Notes under the pieces: model-generated
Told to the model about the DNA's origin: nothing
Seen by the model: the letters and a program-made list of their open reading frames with translations, nothing else
Database searches by the model: none
Program-made: the position numbers and the translations under genes
NCBI GenBank assembly: GCA_001692895.1
Contig: KV748275.1
Span: forward strand, 277,514-341,513
DNA length: 64,000 nt
Reading direction: 5' to 3'
From: Cenococcum geophilum 1.58
Taxonomy: Eukaryota > Ascomycota > Dothideomycetes > Gloniales > Gloniaceae
Part shown: one piece after another, positions 48,735 to 62,255 of the stretch
How positions within the stretch are numbered: the first letter of the stretch is position 1
How the letters are laid out: every line of letters begins with the position of its first letter

Positions 48735-49994
48735 CCATCTCCCTCCTCTTTATCTTCGTCCTTAAAGATTTAAAATATCTCTAAGTTATTCACTAGAGGT
48801 ATAATATCTGTCTAATTAATTTAGTTAATATTATTGCTTATTATACCTAAAGCAATTTCTTCTTTACACGCCCAACGTCGTGCCCACACTATTGCTGCAA
48901 TATTATCTCTTAGTAAGATTATACCGTCTCTATATTCTCGTTATTTAAAAGAGGGGTTAGTTTATATTACGTTAGTAAACCCATCTTTATAACAACCGTC
49001 CTCTTGCTTAGAGTATACTAAAGCGAATATTCATTTATTTTATAATATTTACTCTACTTCTAATGCTAAATATACGCAACCTATTACTCTTAATAGTCGT
49101 CTAGTTCCCTAATTAATTTATCTTAGGGTCTTATGTTTAATCTGCTACTACGCGGCTAAATAGTAAACTATTATAAGCCCTTACTAAATTAGAATGTTCC
49201 TGTGACGCGAAACAAAAGGCCCTAAATACTTAAATTGCGGCGTCTACTTGTCTACTTTGTCTTAAGAAGATTTATAAAAAGGTTTATTTTAAGGAGTAGA
49301 AACTTATAAAATAAGGTCTATAAGAACTAGGTAATAAAAGAATAAATTCTCCTCTAATAGAGAAAGAAACAGATCTAAGTAGTTCGGTAACTACTCTTCT
49401 TAGGTCCCCCTTAGGTGACTTATTCTTTAGCGATTCTTCTTTATTAATACTGCCTGACCTAATCTCTTCTAATACTCCTATACCTTTCCTATAGCGTTCT
49501 TTAAATTCTCTAGTAGCTCCTAGGTAGTCTTAGTGTAGCCTATCTACTTAACCTCGTACCATATTTCATCGTCAATATCCTTATAATTAACGATCTTCAA
49601 AACTTACTATTTATCTTCTTCTTATCCTCTATACATGTCTGCTTTATAGACCGGTAGCTTAATATTCCCATATACTAGCTCTAGCATTACGATATACTAT
49701 ATAGGGTAGATCTTTATTTTAGCTAGTAGGTTTAACTTAAATATAACTAGTAAAATCCTTTATATAATTTCAAAAGGTCCTAGTCTAACATAGTCCAATT
49801 TCTTACTTAGTTATTAACTCTTGAAATTTTTATATAGTAGCCATACTTTATCTCCCTCCTTAAGATCTAGTCCCTTAGATCTCTTAGCATCATAGTACCT
49901 TTTTATTCTCTACTATACTACCTTAGCTATCTCTATAAGGTCTATATAAAGATTTATTAAATCCTTATTCTTTTTTTTTTTTTTTTTTTTTTTT

Positions 49995-50690
49995 ATATCC
50001 GTTATATTATACTACGTACAATACTGCGCATGCAGCCTCTAGGCTATAGCGCTATAGTTTTATATACATAAATCCTTCCTAGGCAGCTTAACATGTACTA
50101 GTAGCTAAGTGGACACTCTGGCCCGTTTTTAAAATGCTAGGGGAGCTCTAGCGACTGGTGTTTTTTCGTTCTGGTATTTTGCTTACTATGGTCCAGTTTA
50201 CACCAAGAAAGAAATCCTGGCTCTTTTATCTATTTCTGCCGTATTCTGCCGTTCCTAGAGTAGAAAAAAAGAAGCGCTCTAAAAGAAAGATTTTTATTAA
50301 ATAGTTTTGCACTTAAGAATAAGAGGCGTTATAATAGCTTGCTAGCTTGGAAACAGCTACCAATTACCCTAAAAAAACTTTTTACCTGTACCCTATCCTT
50401 CTCCTTGCTAAAGAAATGGTAGGGAATTAGTAATTAATAGGTACTCTCCCCAAAATAACCTACTAATGGTATTTTATAAGGGCGAACCTTGTTACATAAA
50501 CCCACTCCCATTAGGAAATTTTCACGAAGTTGTCTTTGTATAGGGTATAAACACCAATTCGGCCTATACACCTTAGATTTAACGTGCTAAAGTAACACGG
50601 GCCGGTCCCTTCCCTCCCCTAACTATAGCCAACCCCTATCTGCGCATCTGCGGTACGGCCTATAGTCGCGTATTGTATGGTATGTTGTGG
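49995..50690 (-). other. Unique part of retroposon G
   Basis: About 700 bp with ordinary base composition and no open frame of note. Nothing in it is recognised. It adjoins the tail, so it is the 3' body of the element. Confidence 0.5.
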
Positions 50691-50699
50691 CGGTGGTGG

Positions 50700-51115
50700 C
50701 GGTTGTGGTAGAGGTCGTCTGCAGCGCGATGGCCGTAGACAGGTTGTGGAGGTCGTCTGCAGCGCGATGGCTGTAGACAGGTTTGTGGAGGTCGTCTGCA
50801 GCGCGGATGGCTGTAGACAGGTTGTGGAGGTCGTCTGCAGCGCGATGGCTGTAGACAGGTTGTGGAGAGGTCGTCTGCAGCGCGATGGCCGTAGACAGTT
50901 GTGGAGAGGTCGTCTGCAGCGTGATGGCCGTAGACAGGTTGTGGAGAGGTCGTCTGCAGCGTGATGGCCGTAGACAGGTTGGAGAGGGGTCGTCTGCAGC
51001 GTGATGGCCGTAGACAGGTTGGAGAGGGTCGTCTGCAGCGTGATGGCTGTAGACTAGTTGTGGTGGAGGTCGTCTGCAGCGTGATGGCTGTAGACTAGTT
51101 GTGGGGAGGTTGCGT
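50700..51115. repeat. ~38-41-bp minisatellite in retroposon G
   Basis: About ten units around GGTCGTCTGCAGCGCGATGG, then CTGTAGACAGGTTGT. Length varies by single bases at GGAG/GGAGAG. Open frames across it (Arg-Leu-Gln-Arg-Asp-Gly) are repeat artefacts. Confidence 0.93.
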
Positions 51116-51154
51116 CCGCGCGACGTGTCTTTAGGGGCTATATAGCCTGCGGCG

Positions 51155-51410
51155 CCATAGCGACGACGACGGAGGAGCGAAGGGGGAGACGACGACGGAG
51201 GAGCGAAGGGGAGACGACGACGAGGAGCGAAGGGGAGACGACGACGGAGGAGCGAAGGGGGAGACGACGACGGAGGAGCGAAGGGGGAGACGACGACGGA
51301 GGAGCAAGGGGAGACGACGACGACGGAGGAGCGAAGGGGGAGACGACGACGGAGGAGCGAAGGGGGAGACGACGACGGAGGAGCGAAGGGGGAGACGACG
51401 ACGGAGGAGC
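51155..51410. repeat. ~27-bp purine-rich minisatellite at the 5' end of retroposon G
   Basis: About nine units of GACGACGACGGAGGAGCGAAG, then GGGGAG. Strong purine strand bias. The array runs exactly up to the target duplication at 51411. Confidence 0.93.
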
Positions 51411-54229
51411 ATCCTTTATTCTTTCTTTGGCTGTACTACTCGTTTTCTTTACTTATTGTAGTAATAATAATGTTTTTAGCTTATATCCATAATTTACCTT
51501 AAATAGTAATATGTCTATTCCTTCTTAAGGTATTATATTATACGCAAACTATATAACTGGTAATAGCGATACCCAATTATTCTATATATAATTAATATAA
51601 TACCTTAGATATTGTTCTAGTGTCTAGTTTAATCTTTCTATTTAACCGTCTATTTGTGGATAATATATAGTAGAAGTTACTACTTAAACTCCTTACTCCG
51701 CTAAGAATACTTTCTAGAATACTGTTACGAATCTTAGATCTCTATCCGATATAATCTTACTTAGTGCTCTATATCTTATAAACACTTTTTTAATATAAAT
51801 TCTAGTGATATCTTCCGCTAAGATTTCTTCTATATATGCTATAAAGTATCCCCACTTTATAAGCTTATCTACTATTACTAAGATTACGTCATAATCTTAT
51901 CCGGTAATAGGGTCCTTTAATTTTAGTAACTTAATAATAAAGTCCTATAATATAACCTCCTATGGTCTCTCTAGTATTTTAATAGGTTATAGCCCTCTAT
52001 ATAGCTTATGCCTTATTAGTTTATTCCTTTAATAATCTAAATATTCCTTTATAACTTTTCTAGCTATTCTTTAGATTCCATTAATAATATATTCCTCCTA
52101 AAGTCTTAACACTAAGCCTATAGCTCTATTATGTCCTTAAGTTAATCCCTTATAAAAGTCTTCTATAAACTACTCTGCTATACTTCTTAGGATATACTTT
52201 ACTTCTTAATTTTCGTATATATCCGTCTATAGATCTTCTAGCTATACTTTTAGAATTCTTTATACCTAAAAGCTTTCTAGTGTCTTGTAGACTTTCTCTA
52301 GTTTATTATCTTCTTAAGTTACTGTGATTTTTGGATAATTATACCTAATTAATCTATCTATATCTTTTCGCAATAAAGCCCCTAATAGCTTTTCCTCATT
52401 TTATAGTTTAGCTTTATGGCTTAGAGCATCTACCCGCGTATTATCTGTACCTTTAGTATACTAAATTTTAAAATAGTATTCTGTAAGCATCTCTACCCAT
52501 CTAACCTATCTTTAGTTAAGTTCCTTTATTATTAGGAATCCTATTAGGTTCTTATAATCCGTCTTAACTATAAATAGTTTCTCTATGCCTTATAAAAATG
52601 CCCTCTATTTCTTTAATACTGCAACTATACCTAACAACTCCTTATTATAGATATTATAGTTCAGCTCTAGTAGTGTTATCTTCTAACTATAGTATGCTAC
52701 TAGGTGCCATCTATCTTAATACCTTTATATAAAGTACGCCCCTAGTATATAGTCTAATACATCTATCTCTATAACCGTCTCTAGTCCTAGTTAATAGATT
52801 TTAAGAACTAGCTCCTAGGTAAACAACTCTTTAATTTTCTTAAAGAGTTCTCTTTGCTCCTCTCCCTATACCTATAGTTCTTCTTTCTTTATTAACCGCG
52901 TAAATAGCTTAATATCCTTTAACTACTACGCTATAAACCTTCTATAGTAATTGCAAAACCCTAGAAACGATCTTAACTATATAACATTCTCTAGTTCCTA
53001 CTAATTTACTATAGCCTTAATCTTTTTTAGATCTATGCTAAGTTAGCCTAATTTAATAATAAATCTAATAAAATTAGTCTTCCTGGTAAAGAACTCGTAT
53101 TTCTTAATTGCTACTGGTATCTATTCTTCCTATAGTCTCTTTAAAACCTATTTAACATATTCCCCATATTCTTCCTTAGTCATTAAGTAGATAATAATAT
53201 CGTTAAGATATACTATAACAAATTTATCTAAGTGTTCTCCTAACACATTATTAATATATTTCTAAAATATTACTAGTACGTTCGTAAGCCTAAATTGCAT
53301 AACTAATAGTTTATACAGTCCTTCCTTTAACTTAAAGGCTACCTTTTATTCGTTGCCTTCTTTAATCCTAATCTAATAGTACGCCTATTTTAGATCTATC
53401 TTTATAAAGATTTGCGCATTACCTATTCTATCTTAAATTTCGCTAATTAAGGGTAAAGGATACCTATCCTTTTTAGTAATACTATTTAACTATCTATAGT
53501 CGATATATAGCCTTAGTTTACCATTTTTCTTTAGTATAAATAGTACTGGATAACCCGCTAATGATTGCGATAGTCTAATATATCCCTTTTATAGATTTTT
53601 CTAAATAAACTCTTTTAGCGCTCTACCTTCTTCTTCGGTAAGCTTATAGATTAGAAAAAACTTTAGACTTATCCCTGGTTCTAATTCTATCTTATAGTCC
53701 TATACTGTATATTCTAACAGTTTTTCACTTTCTAGTAACCATAGTTTTTTACTATACTTATAGTATCTCTTTAGTATATAACTTAGTCCTTTTTCTGTTT
53801 CTTTATAGGTTGCTCCTACTTAGTACTATACTAACTTGGCTTATTATCGTATCTTACGGCGTTAAGTATCTCTAATATTAACCTAACCTATAATCTAATT
53901 AATCCTTAGATTATATTCCTATAACTAAGGCATGCCTAATACTACCTTGTCCTATCCTAATAGTAAGATATTAAAAGACATCTTAATTTATCTTCCTTTA
54001 ATAGTTATCTAAATAGGTCCTATTTTAAGATTAATAATCCCTCCTCTATAGGTTATTAGATCCCCTAAAATTATAACTAATAGGTAAGATTGCTCCTTTT
54101 ATCTATAAGGTAGTCCCATTCTCTTAACTGCTACTAGTAAGATATAGTTTCGCGTTACTCTACTATCTATTAGTGCTTTAAACTGCTAATCTTACCAATT
54201 AATTTATAAATTTAAATATCGTCCTTAAA

Positions 54230-57200
54230 TTCCTTTAAGGGTCTAAGGCTCTACCACTAGCTCCCTCTAGTCCTATAGGCCTCTACTTTTCCTAACTATT
54301 AGCTGCTTAATCCTAGTGCACTTAGCTTACTCTTTAGCTAATGCCTAGTTCGCTTTTTATCTTTAATATACTATAAATATATATTTTTTAGGCATTCCCA
54401 CTACTATTATTTGTCTAAGTATTCTTCTATAAGGAATCTTCCTAATTAAAGTACTACGCTTCCTTCCTCTTAGATCTCTACTAGATGCCATCTATATATA
54501 TATTTAGCATTCCTATACTATTACTTATCTATTATCCAATATATTCTCACAAAGTATTTCTAATTCTTTTCCTTTAGATTCTTATATATTTCGCATATAT
54601 CGTCCACGCACGCAATTTATAATAACATATAGTATACTAGGTACTTTAGGTTAACTCTTAGCTTGTCTTTATCCCTAAGTTCAAACCTTTATCATACTAA
54701 TCTAAACGTTGCGACTTTATTCGCAGGTACTAAGATACGTCTCTCACTTCTCTAGTCCTCTAAACGTTCCTCTAAATCCTTTAATATTATAATTAAGGCT
54801 CCTTTAATATGCGTTATAGCCTTTTCTATAATTAGGTGGTCCTAGATAACTTTTTTATCCAACCATATATAGAAATCTTCCTACTTATCATTATACCTTT
54901 GCTTATACCACTTTTAGTATAGCTACTAGAGTATATACGGTCTATTTATAAGGAAGTATCTTCTTATTACTGCATTATAACAGCCCTTTATATATTATTC
55001 TTCGAACCTAGTTAAAATCCCTAGATCCTCTTTACTTTCCAGTTTAATAAGCCACTTAACTCTTAGTATACCTACTCTTGGCCTATTAGTAATTCTTTAT
55101 ACTAGTGCTCTGTCCTTTATACGTCCCAATATACTAAATCTCTTATCTAGTTTCTATTCTTGCTATACAATAATTCTTTACCTAAACTCTTCCATAGTTT
55201 CTTTTGGTTTGCGCCTTACGCTCTAATCCTTAAAGTTATCTTACTTCTTAATCCTAGTATTAAACTTTCGATCTTTAGGCTAAACACTACATTCCCCTAG
55301 TAAGTCTTCTAGGTCTATATATCTATCTCCTAATCTAACTGCTGTTTATATTATAGATTCTCTAATCTATAAAGAAACTCCTTGCCTCTTATCTATAGGT
55401 GCCCTTATTTATACTCTGAAATCTTAGTCCCTTAGATTCTTTAATCCTAAGCTTACTTCTAACTTAAGCTTAGCTCCTACCTTAGTCCAACTAGGCGTCC
55501 GTAGTATTCTCATCTCGTCTTAAAAGTCTTAAATCTCACTTATCTTATCTTAAGAGTCTTATATCTATAGGAAACTTTATCCTAAGCTTATTTATATATT
55601 TCTAAACTAAGCTACTGCCCTACTCTATTAGTTTTCGTCTATTATAGGTCCTAGGGTATACCTTATCTCATCTTAAGAATCTTAGTCGTCTCTTATCTCG
55701 TCTTAAGAATCTTAAGCCTTTAGCCTTTTGCCTTTATTGAGTGCCAAAGTAGTTCGCTATCCTACTTCTCTTACGTCTTACAAAGCGATAGACATCGTGT
55801 CTAGTAGGGTTTTAATCCCTACTAATATTCCTTATTCTATAGTAGAATTATCCTCTACCTTTAGTATAACATCTTTAAGGTCTACTCGCTCCTAGTAAGC
55901 GGCCCTTATTACCTTATCGTTACGGAATATTTCGCTTAGGTTAAATTTATCGTCCTTAATATCCAATCTGTGAACTGGTTTATTGGTTCCTCTACATCCT
56001 ATAGGTGCTAGCTCTTATAGCTAATAGCTTACGCTATACTTAGCGTCCTTATAAATTTGGTATGCGTTATTATAACAAAACGCAAAACTTTTAATTAAAC
56101 ATTCTTTTGTTCCTCGCAGCATATTATCGTCCCTCTATATATATATATCGTCTACTAGTCTTGTGCCCTTTACTATATAGTAACTCTACCCACTTCTACA
56201 GTCTCTAATGTAATAACCCTATTTTCCGCAATTTATGCAAGCTCCTTCTTTAAACTATTTCTCTTGCTATAGAGTCCGCCTAAATATCTTCTACTATTAA
56301 GATCCCTAATTCGGCCTTTGCTCCTTAGACCTTTAATTACTTAATCCTTATCCTCTAGGTTTCTATAGTTTGCTCCATCTCTTATAGGCTTCTTTAGTAC
56401 TACTTAGGTCCATTAGCTCTACGCTATACCATAGTTTCTAACTTAGCTTTTATTATTGTGTATTCTGCGCCTTATATAACTATAAAACTCTATCCTAGCC
56501 TCTCTTAGCCTATTCCCTTTAGTAGATCCAATTATTAATCTTAATTACCTAATCTATTAGTTCCCTTAGGGTGTCCGCATCTTTTATTAGAATAATTACG
56601 TCCTAGACTTTAGCCTTAAGTCCCTATTTATACTATACTATAAGCGCCCTATTATTCCACTCTACTTATATTACTAGCGTCTGGAACTATATTATATACT
56701 TAATTACTAAAGTTCGTTATACGAGGTTCTAGAGTTTTCTTTCCGCTATAGTTATTTCTTCTAGGTCTCCAAACATCTACGTAAGTCATTCTACGAATTC
56801 TTCCCAACTTAAAAATATAAATCGCACATCTTAGTTAGTGGTCGTCATTCCGTTTACCTATATCTCTATAAGGTAAGGTTTAAACCACTTAAGTGCTTTT
56901 CCTAATAAGAATAGTCCTATATAGGCTATCCAATCCACAGGTATAGGTAACTTTACTCCCTCCTATAAGACCTTAAAGTGCATTTATATAAGGAATCCTT
57001 TAAGCTTTAACCTCTCTTCTATAAATCTCTCAATTAATAATAGCTTAATCTTTGCTGCTCCTATCCCGTTAAGTCTTTCTTCCAACACTATATTATTAGC
57101 TGTTAGCTAGTCAACTATTTCCTATAGCTGTCCAACCGTTACAAGTTGCTATAAGTCAGTATCTGCCATACTAGTATTACCTCCTATCCTTAAAGTAGTT

Positions 57201-57241
57201 GCTGCCGTTAATAGCGTCGTAGTAGCTGCTTTTGGTGGCAT
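54230..57241 (-). pseudogene. gag: Gypsy-D gag (long), RIP-inactivated
   Basis: The ATG at 57239-57241 opens MPPKAATTTLLTAATTLRIG. The zinc knuckle (about 56205-56255) reads CINCGK-stop-GYYIRDC: three Cys are intact and only His has become Tyr, the best preserved of the three sister copies. The long charged region between knuckle and protease is present as in C. TAA/TAG codons are numerous. The boundary with pol is approximate. Confidence 0.82.
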
Positions 57242-57285
57242 ATTATTTAACTTCTTATATTAATACCGTAACTAGGTAGTGATTA

Positions 57286-57710
57286 TATAACGGAACCTTA
57301 TAACAAGAACTACGATAGGCTTATTATTAGGCTAGGTGTGTAGGAAATATAAGTATAAAAGTCAAGAACGTAATAACAACTGGTGGAGTGGTTGCCTAAT
57401 AAATTAACTCTAATTATATTCTGAGAATTATTACAAAGAAGGAACTATCTAGGTAGGGACTAAGGGTCCTTAAATATATAACCATACTCCTATAAAATCC
57501 TTCTTGTACGTAATGTACGTCTTATATATAAGGTATATAAGTTCCTCTTGTTCCTCTTGTTTAATACGTAGCACATTATATAACCTTAATTACCATTCCT
57601 CGTCACATAGTTCTATCGGCTCTATCCTAGACCGTGCCTAAATTAACCAACTAGCTTCTTCCGTCTCTTCTCCAAGTAGTCGTAATATCGTACTTAAAGC
57701 GTCCGTAACA
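57286..57710 (-). repeat. Gypsy-D 5' LTR (right)
   Basis: 425 bp, TATAACGG to CGTAACA; ACAAA follows. Confidence 0.93.
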
Positions 57711-60700
57711 ACAAACCTAAGCGGCTTTAGACTTAACCTTATTGGCCAAAATACACCCTACTCTTAAGTTACGGATTATAACACCCCTATAAACCAAAAT
57801 ACGGACTAAACTACCCCCGCTATTTAAGTCACAAACCCGTAAGCCATATATCCGCAAGCTACAGATCCGTAAGTTATAGATCCGCAACCTACCTAAGTAA
57901 AGACCTATAGTAAGGAGCTAGCTAACCTAGCTAAGCTCTATACCAACGAATCTAAGTACAGCGGTAAAAATAATAATTTTAACTTTAAACTAACCATCTT
58001 TATGGACCTTTGCCAGAAGGCCGACATTCCTAAATAAGAGTTTAGCCAAGCCTACTCTACCATACTGCGCGGCCTAGCACTTAACCACTACTACACCAAC
58101 CTTAAGAGCAACCCCCTTAGTGTCCCCTTTAATAAGCTATGCGAAGCTACCTATAACTACTTTAAAGGACCGGAATATAGGCGTAATATCCTTACCCAAT
58201 GGAATGCGACCAAGCTACGGACCGTAATCAACAAAAACACTAAAAAATCGACTATAGAGTACCTGCAAATTCTTATCAAAGACCTCCGGCACCTACAGCA
58301 CGGCCTTAACGCTAAGCTTTAAATAGATGACTTCCTACATAATAAACTTATTACAGCCTGCCAGGAAGTAGAGCCCTGTAAGTACGCCTGCTACAAGCCT
58401 ATAGATACCTTAGCTGGCCTTATTAATAATCTACGCTCCTCTATTATAACCTATAAAGTCTTAAACCCACTAGGCAGCACTTAAGCCTTTATTACGGATA
58501 TTTAATATCCACAAACAGACTTAGACGTCTACTTTACGGACCGCCGCTACCGCCAGCAGCACCCGTACCGACTAAGTCCTACCCATAACCCCCGCAGCAA
58601 CCCCTGTATAAAAGTATACCCCCATAGACAAACAAGCCAGAAATGCTTCGTGTGTGGTAAGGAAGGATATTGGTCTACAAGGTATACCCAGGAAGAACGT
58701 AATAGGTCTAAGAAAAAATTTAATAAATAGATTTGCCAGTTTATCTTAGAATACAAAGGAGAGGAAGAAGAGGAGCCCCCTAATAAGTTAATAGAAGCCC
58801 TTATAATTAACTTTAACCTAAATAACTAGGAACAGAAGACCCTAAAGACATTCCTAACTACTTTTAAACCTTTTACGGACAGCTAAGCCTTTAATATTAT
58901 AACCGTATTAGCCAACCGTTCCTTTATATACTTAGTTGCGCCCAAAAACTATTCCGTAAGTACCCCTGTTACAGATATTATAAATTACGAGCAGGACCCA
59001 TTTATATATATTACTACAGAACGCTATACCCCCAAGGAATTCTACGGTATTATAATCAACATAGGCGCCTCTAAGAAGTCTACTACAGGCTACGGATAAT
59101 ACCTTATATATAGGACCACCGCAAATAACAATACGGACATTAATATTATGCAAACTGGGGCCGTAAACGTCCAATTCAGCATTAGCTTAACTACATTAAT
59201 TAGATTAGTTGCAGTTAAGACCCCAATTAGCCTAGTTAACTTCCACATAGTAAAAGCAGACACCCCTTTCTTACTTTGCCTTACGGACATAGACAGGTTA
59301 CAGGTTTACTATAACAATATTACGGACACCTTAATCAGCCCCACAACTGCCCCAGGAAGCAAGCATATTACCCTACCAATTACACAACAATTTAGACACC
59401 CGTTCCTTATATAGGGAGAGACTTTACGAACCTATATTTAGGAATCTTTTAACTATAACCTATGCTACCTTACTAGTACGGAGATCCACCGTCTACACCG
59501 CCGTTTCGGCCACCTATCAGCTAAAAAGCTATATAGAGTCCTTAAACGCTCTAGACACAACAACGTTAATAGAAAGGCAGTTAATTACCTAACTAAATAC
59601 TACTCCTTTTACTAGAAATACGGACGTTCCCTAGGCCGATTTAAGTTTACCCTTTATAAGGACCTTAACTTCAACCACTTAGTATACGTAGACATTATAT
59701 ACATTAACAGCAGCCTAGTATTATATATAATTAACAAGGCAACCCGCTACTAAGCCGCCCGTTAGTTGCAAAATATATCTACAAAGCATACTTAGGATAT
59801 TTTACGGACCTGCTGGATTAACACGTACGTTAGACCTCCTAAGTATATCACCTACGACGCTAGTAGGAACTTCATTAGCAAGGAATTCTAGTAGTATGCT
59901 ATAGCCATGGCTATATTAACAAAAGCTGTTCCAGTTAAGGCGCATTAGTCCGTTAGGCTTATTAAGTAAGCTTACCTAGCTCTATAGAGAGCTTATTAAA
60001 TTATTACGGACGAATATAAGGACATCTAAAAGGAACTGGCTCTACAGATGGCCGTAAAAGCCGTTAACGACACCGCCGGCCCGGACGGACTAGTACCTAC
60101 CCTCTTGGTCTACGGAGCCTACCTAAGGATAAGTAACCTAGATCCTTCTACCCCATCTATTACGGAACGAGCAGCTGTAATACAGAAGGCAACGGCCGAG
60201 ATAGTTAAGCTACGGGCCAAATAAACTGTCAATAACGCCCTATACTACCGCAACGGACCTAATACGACCTTAGTATACGACCTCCCGCTTAACTCTAAAG
60301 TCCTTATATGGCGTAAAAGCGGCAAGTGGACCGGACCCTACCGTTTACTGGCCATAGAAAACGAGACGTGCTGTGTAAAACTTTCTAGCGGGCCAACTAG
60401 GTTCAGAAGCACGTCCATAAAACCCTACTTTCGGCCCGAAGACACCCATAACGTTAAGCCAGACGAACTGGAAATAACTGCCAAACTAGACGAACCAGAA
60501 GCGACCACCAAATTAGACAAACTAGAAGCACCCTTGCCTACCCTAGAAGTCCCCCAGAAACCCACTAAACCCACTATACTAACCGTAAAGCGCGGTCGAG
60601 GACGCCCCTAAAAGCACCCCGTAACTAAGAACACCATAATAAAGATTTACCTAACCTCCGCAGGAATATCCGTAAAGCAATATCCGCCTATAGATATATC

Positions 60701-62255
60701 AGTTCTAATACAGGAAACCCTATTTACGGACTTACGACGTAAAGAGATTAACGGACTACTTAAAAAGGGCGTCTTTGCGGTTATAACGGAAAGAGACGTT
60801 CCGCAAGGCGTCCGTATATTTAACTTATACTTTATTAACAAAATTAAGCACCCTAGTACTAATAGAGCTTTTAAAAAATTAAGGCTTATTATATAAGCCT
60901 ATAACAACTAAGGAAAGGACTTAGTCCTTATATAATCGCCCACAATTTAACGAGTTAGCCAACGGATTATACTTGCACTTATACCTAGCCTACAGCAAAG
61001 TAAACCCGTAGCTCTTTACCTATGGGACATCTCGCAAGCCTACGTGCAGTCTAATACCTACCTAAACAGGGATATCTTCATACGACTACCCTGTGAGCTT
61101 AACCTATAACTAGGAACAATTCTATAGGTTATAAAACCCCTATATAGAGTACCGGAAGCTGGAAACCATTAGTTTAAGATATACTACCAGCATTACATTA
61201 GTAAGCTTAAAATGGAACAGTCGACCTACGACCCCTGCCTCCTATACAGCCCATCAAACGGCCTTAGTATTGTTAGACTTTAAATAGATAATACCCTATT
61301 CCTAGCAGACCAGACCTTTATAGACGCTAAAGAAACTAAACTATAAAAGGCTAAGTTCTTAGCAAAGCTGTAAGAGTAGTTAACTAAGCAGAATCCAATT
61401 AAGTTTAATAGAGGCCTAATTATACAAAAGGGCAACCTAATTAAGCTAACTTAGGAACGCTAAGCTTAAAACCTAAAGCTTGTTACAGCAAAGCCTATAG
61501 ACCTTACTAGTTCCCGCAGAAAGACCCATAAGACCGTAAATATAAAAGACTAATACGCTACACAGCGTGTAAGAGGCGCCTATATTGCCATAGTCTGCCA
61601 ACCCAAATCTGCCTACGACTTACCCTTTGCGGCCCAGGCAGTAGATCCACAAGAAGAAAATATTAAGCAGCTTAATAAGCGCATTCAGTGGCAAATTAAC
61701 AATACAGCAAGGGGACTTACTTTTATACCACTAGACCTAAATTCCCTTAGCCTACTAGCATTTACGGACGCCTCCTTTACTAATAATAAAGACCTATTAT
61801 CACAAATTGGCTTTATAATTATACTTACGGACCGCAATTAGGACGTAAATATACTACACTAGTCTTTAATTAAGTGCAAATAAGTAACCCGTAGTGTACT
61901 AGCTTCTAAACTATATGCACTAGCTTATAGATTTAATATAGCAGCTATAATCAAATTAATGGTTTAGAAGATTCTACAACTAGAGCAGTTACCCCTAGTT
62001 TTATGCACTAATTTAAAGTCCCTTTATAACTGCCTAGTTAAACTAGGTACGACATAAAAGAAGAGGCTCATAGTCGACCTAATGTGCTTACGTTAGGCCT
62101 ATAAACAACATAAGATTACGAAGGTTAAATGGATTAGCAGCGGAGACAACCTAGCGGACGCCATAACTAAGGCAAAGCCGTATTAAGCCCTTAAAACCCT
62201 AATTAATACAAATAAGCTCAACCTAAAAGTTATAGAATGGGTAGAACGGGACTAA

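Larger units (their letters stand above)
49971..51410 (-). mobile_element. Retroposon G: poly(A)-tailed insertion with GC-rich minisatellites
   Basis: The insertion is defined by comparison with Gypsy-C, which is continuous here. A run of 24 T (49971-49994) is the poly(A) tail of a - strand element. The target ATCCTT(T)ATTCTTT appears at both ends (49961-49973 and 51411-51424), a duplication of 13 bp or more with one T difference. A long duplication plus a tail is the mark of LINE-type target-primed insertion. No reverse transcriptase is encoded, so G is a non-autonomous or 5'-truncated copy. The base composition (CpA and CpG present, GC-rich arrays) is unlike the RIP-hit host. Confidence 0.82.
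48795..54229 (-). pseudogene. pol: Gypsy-D pol, interrupted by retroposon G
   Basis: On the - strand: protease LIDSRV (54155-54174), RT core VYLND (53199-53210; only the first Asp became Asn, while B and C lost both), RNase H, and integrase. The frame is broken at 49974-51410 by retroposon G, in the region just after the integrase core, and continues to the left LTR with the NPSFK-type tail shared with B and C. Stops are TAA/TAG. Limits are approximate. It looks somewhat less altered than C. Confidence 0.85.
48310..57710 (-). mobile_element. Gypsy-D: full-length Ty3/gypsy, - strand, TSD ACAAA, hosts retroposon G
   Basis: Same family as Gypsy-C. 425-bp LTRs begin TGTAACGGAACC or TATAACGGAACC and end GTCCGTAACA, with ACAAA at 48305-48309 and 57711-57715. 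Length is 9401 bp, about 1.44 kb more than Gypsy-C, which is accounted for by the insertion at 49974-51410. Confidence 0.94.
47864..62255 (+). pseudogene. gag-pol: Copia-E gag-pol polyprotein, split by Gypsy-D, RIP-inactivated
   Basis: The ATG at 47864 opens MADISKQVSKGQKKQ. The frame meets Gypsy-D at 48309 and resumes at 57711 in phase. Gag zinc knuckle (about 58640-58680): CFVCGKEGYW, with His and the last Cys now Tyr. Protease (59058-59069): D-T-G-A is N-I-G-A. Integrase: LHRRFGHL zinc-binding region, VDIIYI, YDASRNF, and Lys in place of the catalytic Glu (59964-59966). RT (about 61280-61310): IDNTLFLAD for the copia TDDTLFLAD box. RNase H: FTDAS kept, SELYA turned to SKLYA, TDSKSL turned to TNLKSL. 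The stop is at 62253-62255. Each loss is a C-to-T or G-to-A change. Confidence 0.93.

Noticed and set aside
50677..50964. Open frame of 95 codons across the 38-bp array
   Set aside because: It is a product of the minisatellite unit; the opposite strand and the neighbouring array behave the same way.
59148..59414. An 88-codon ORF as a separate gene
   Set aside because: It is a stop-free segment of the Copia-E polyprotein between protease and integrase, in the same frame.
47864..62255. Frequent ACGGAC words (Thr-Asp pairs) in Copia-E
   Set aside because: RIP removes ACA and TGA contexts, so ACG-GAC is a surviving form of Thr-Asp; no separate function is needed to explain it.
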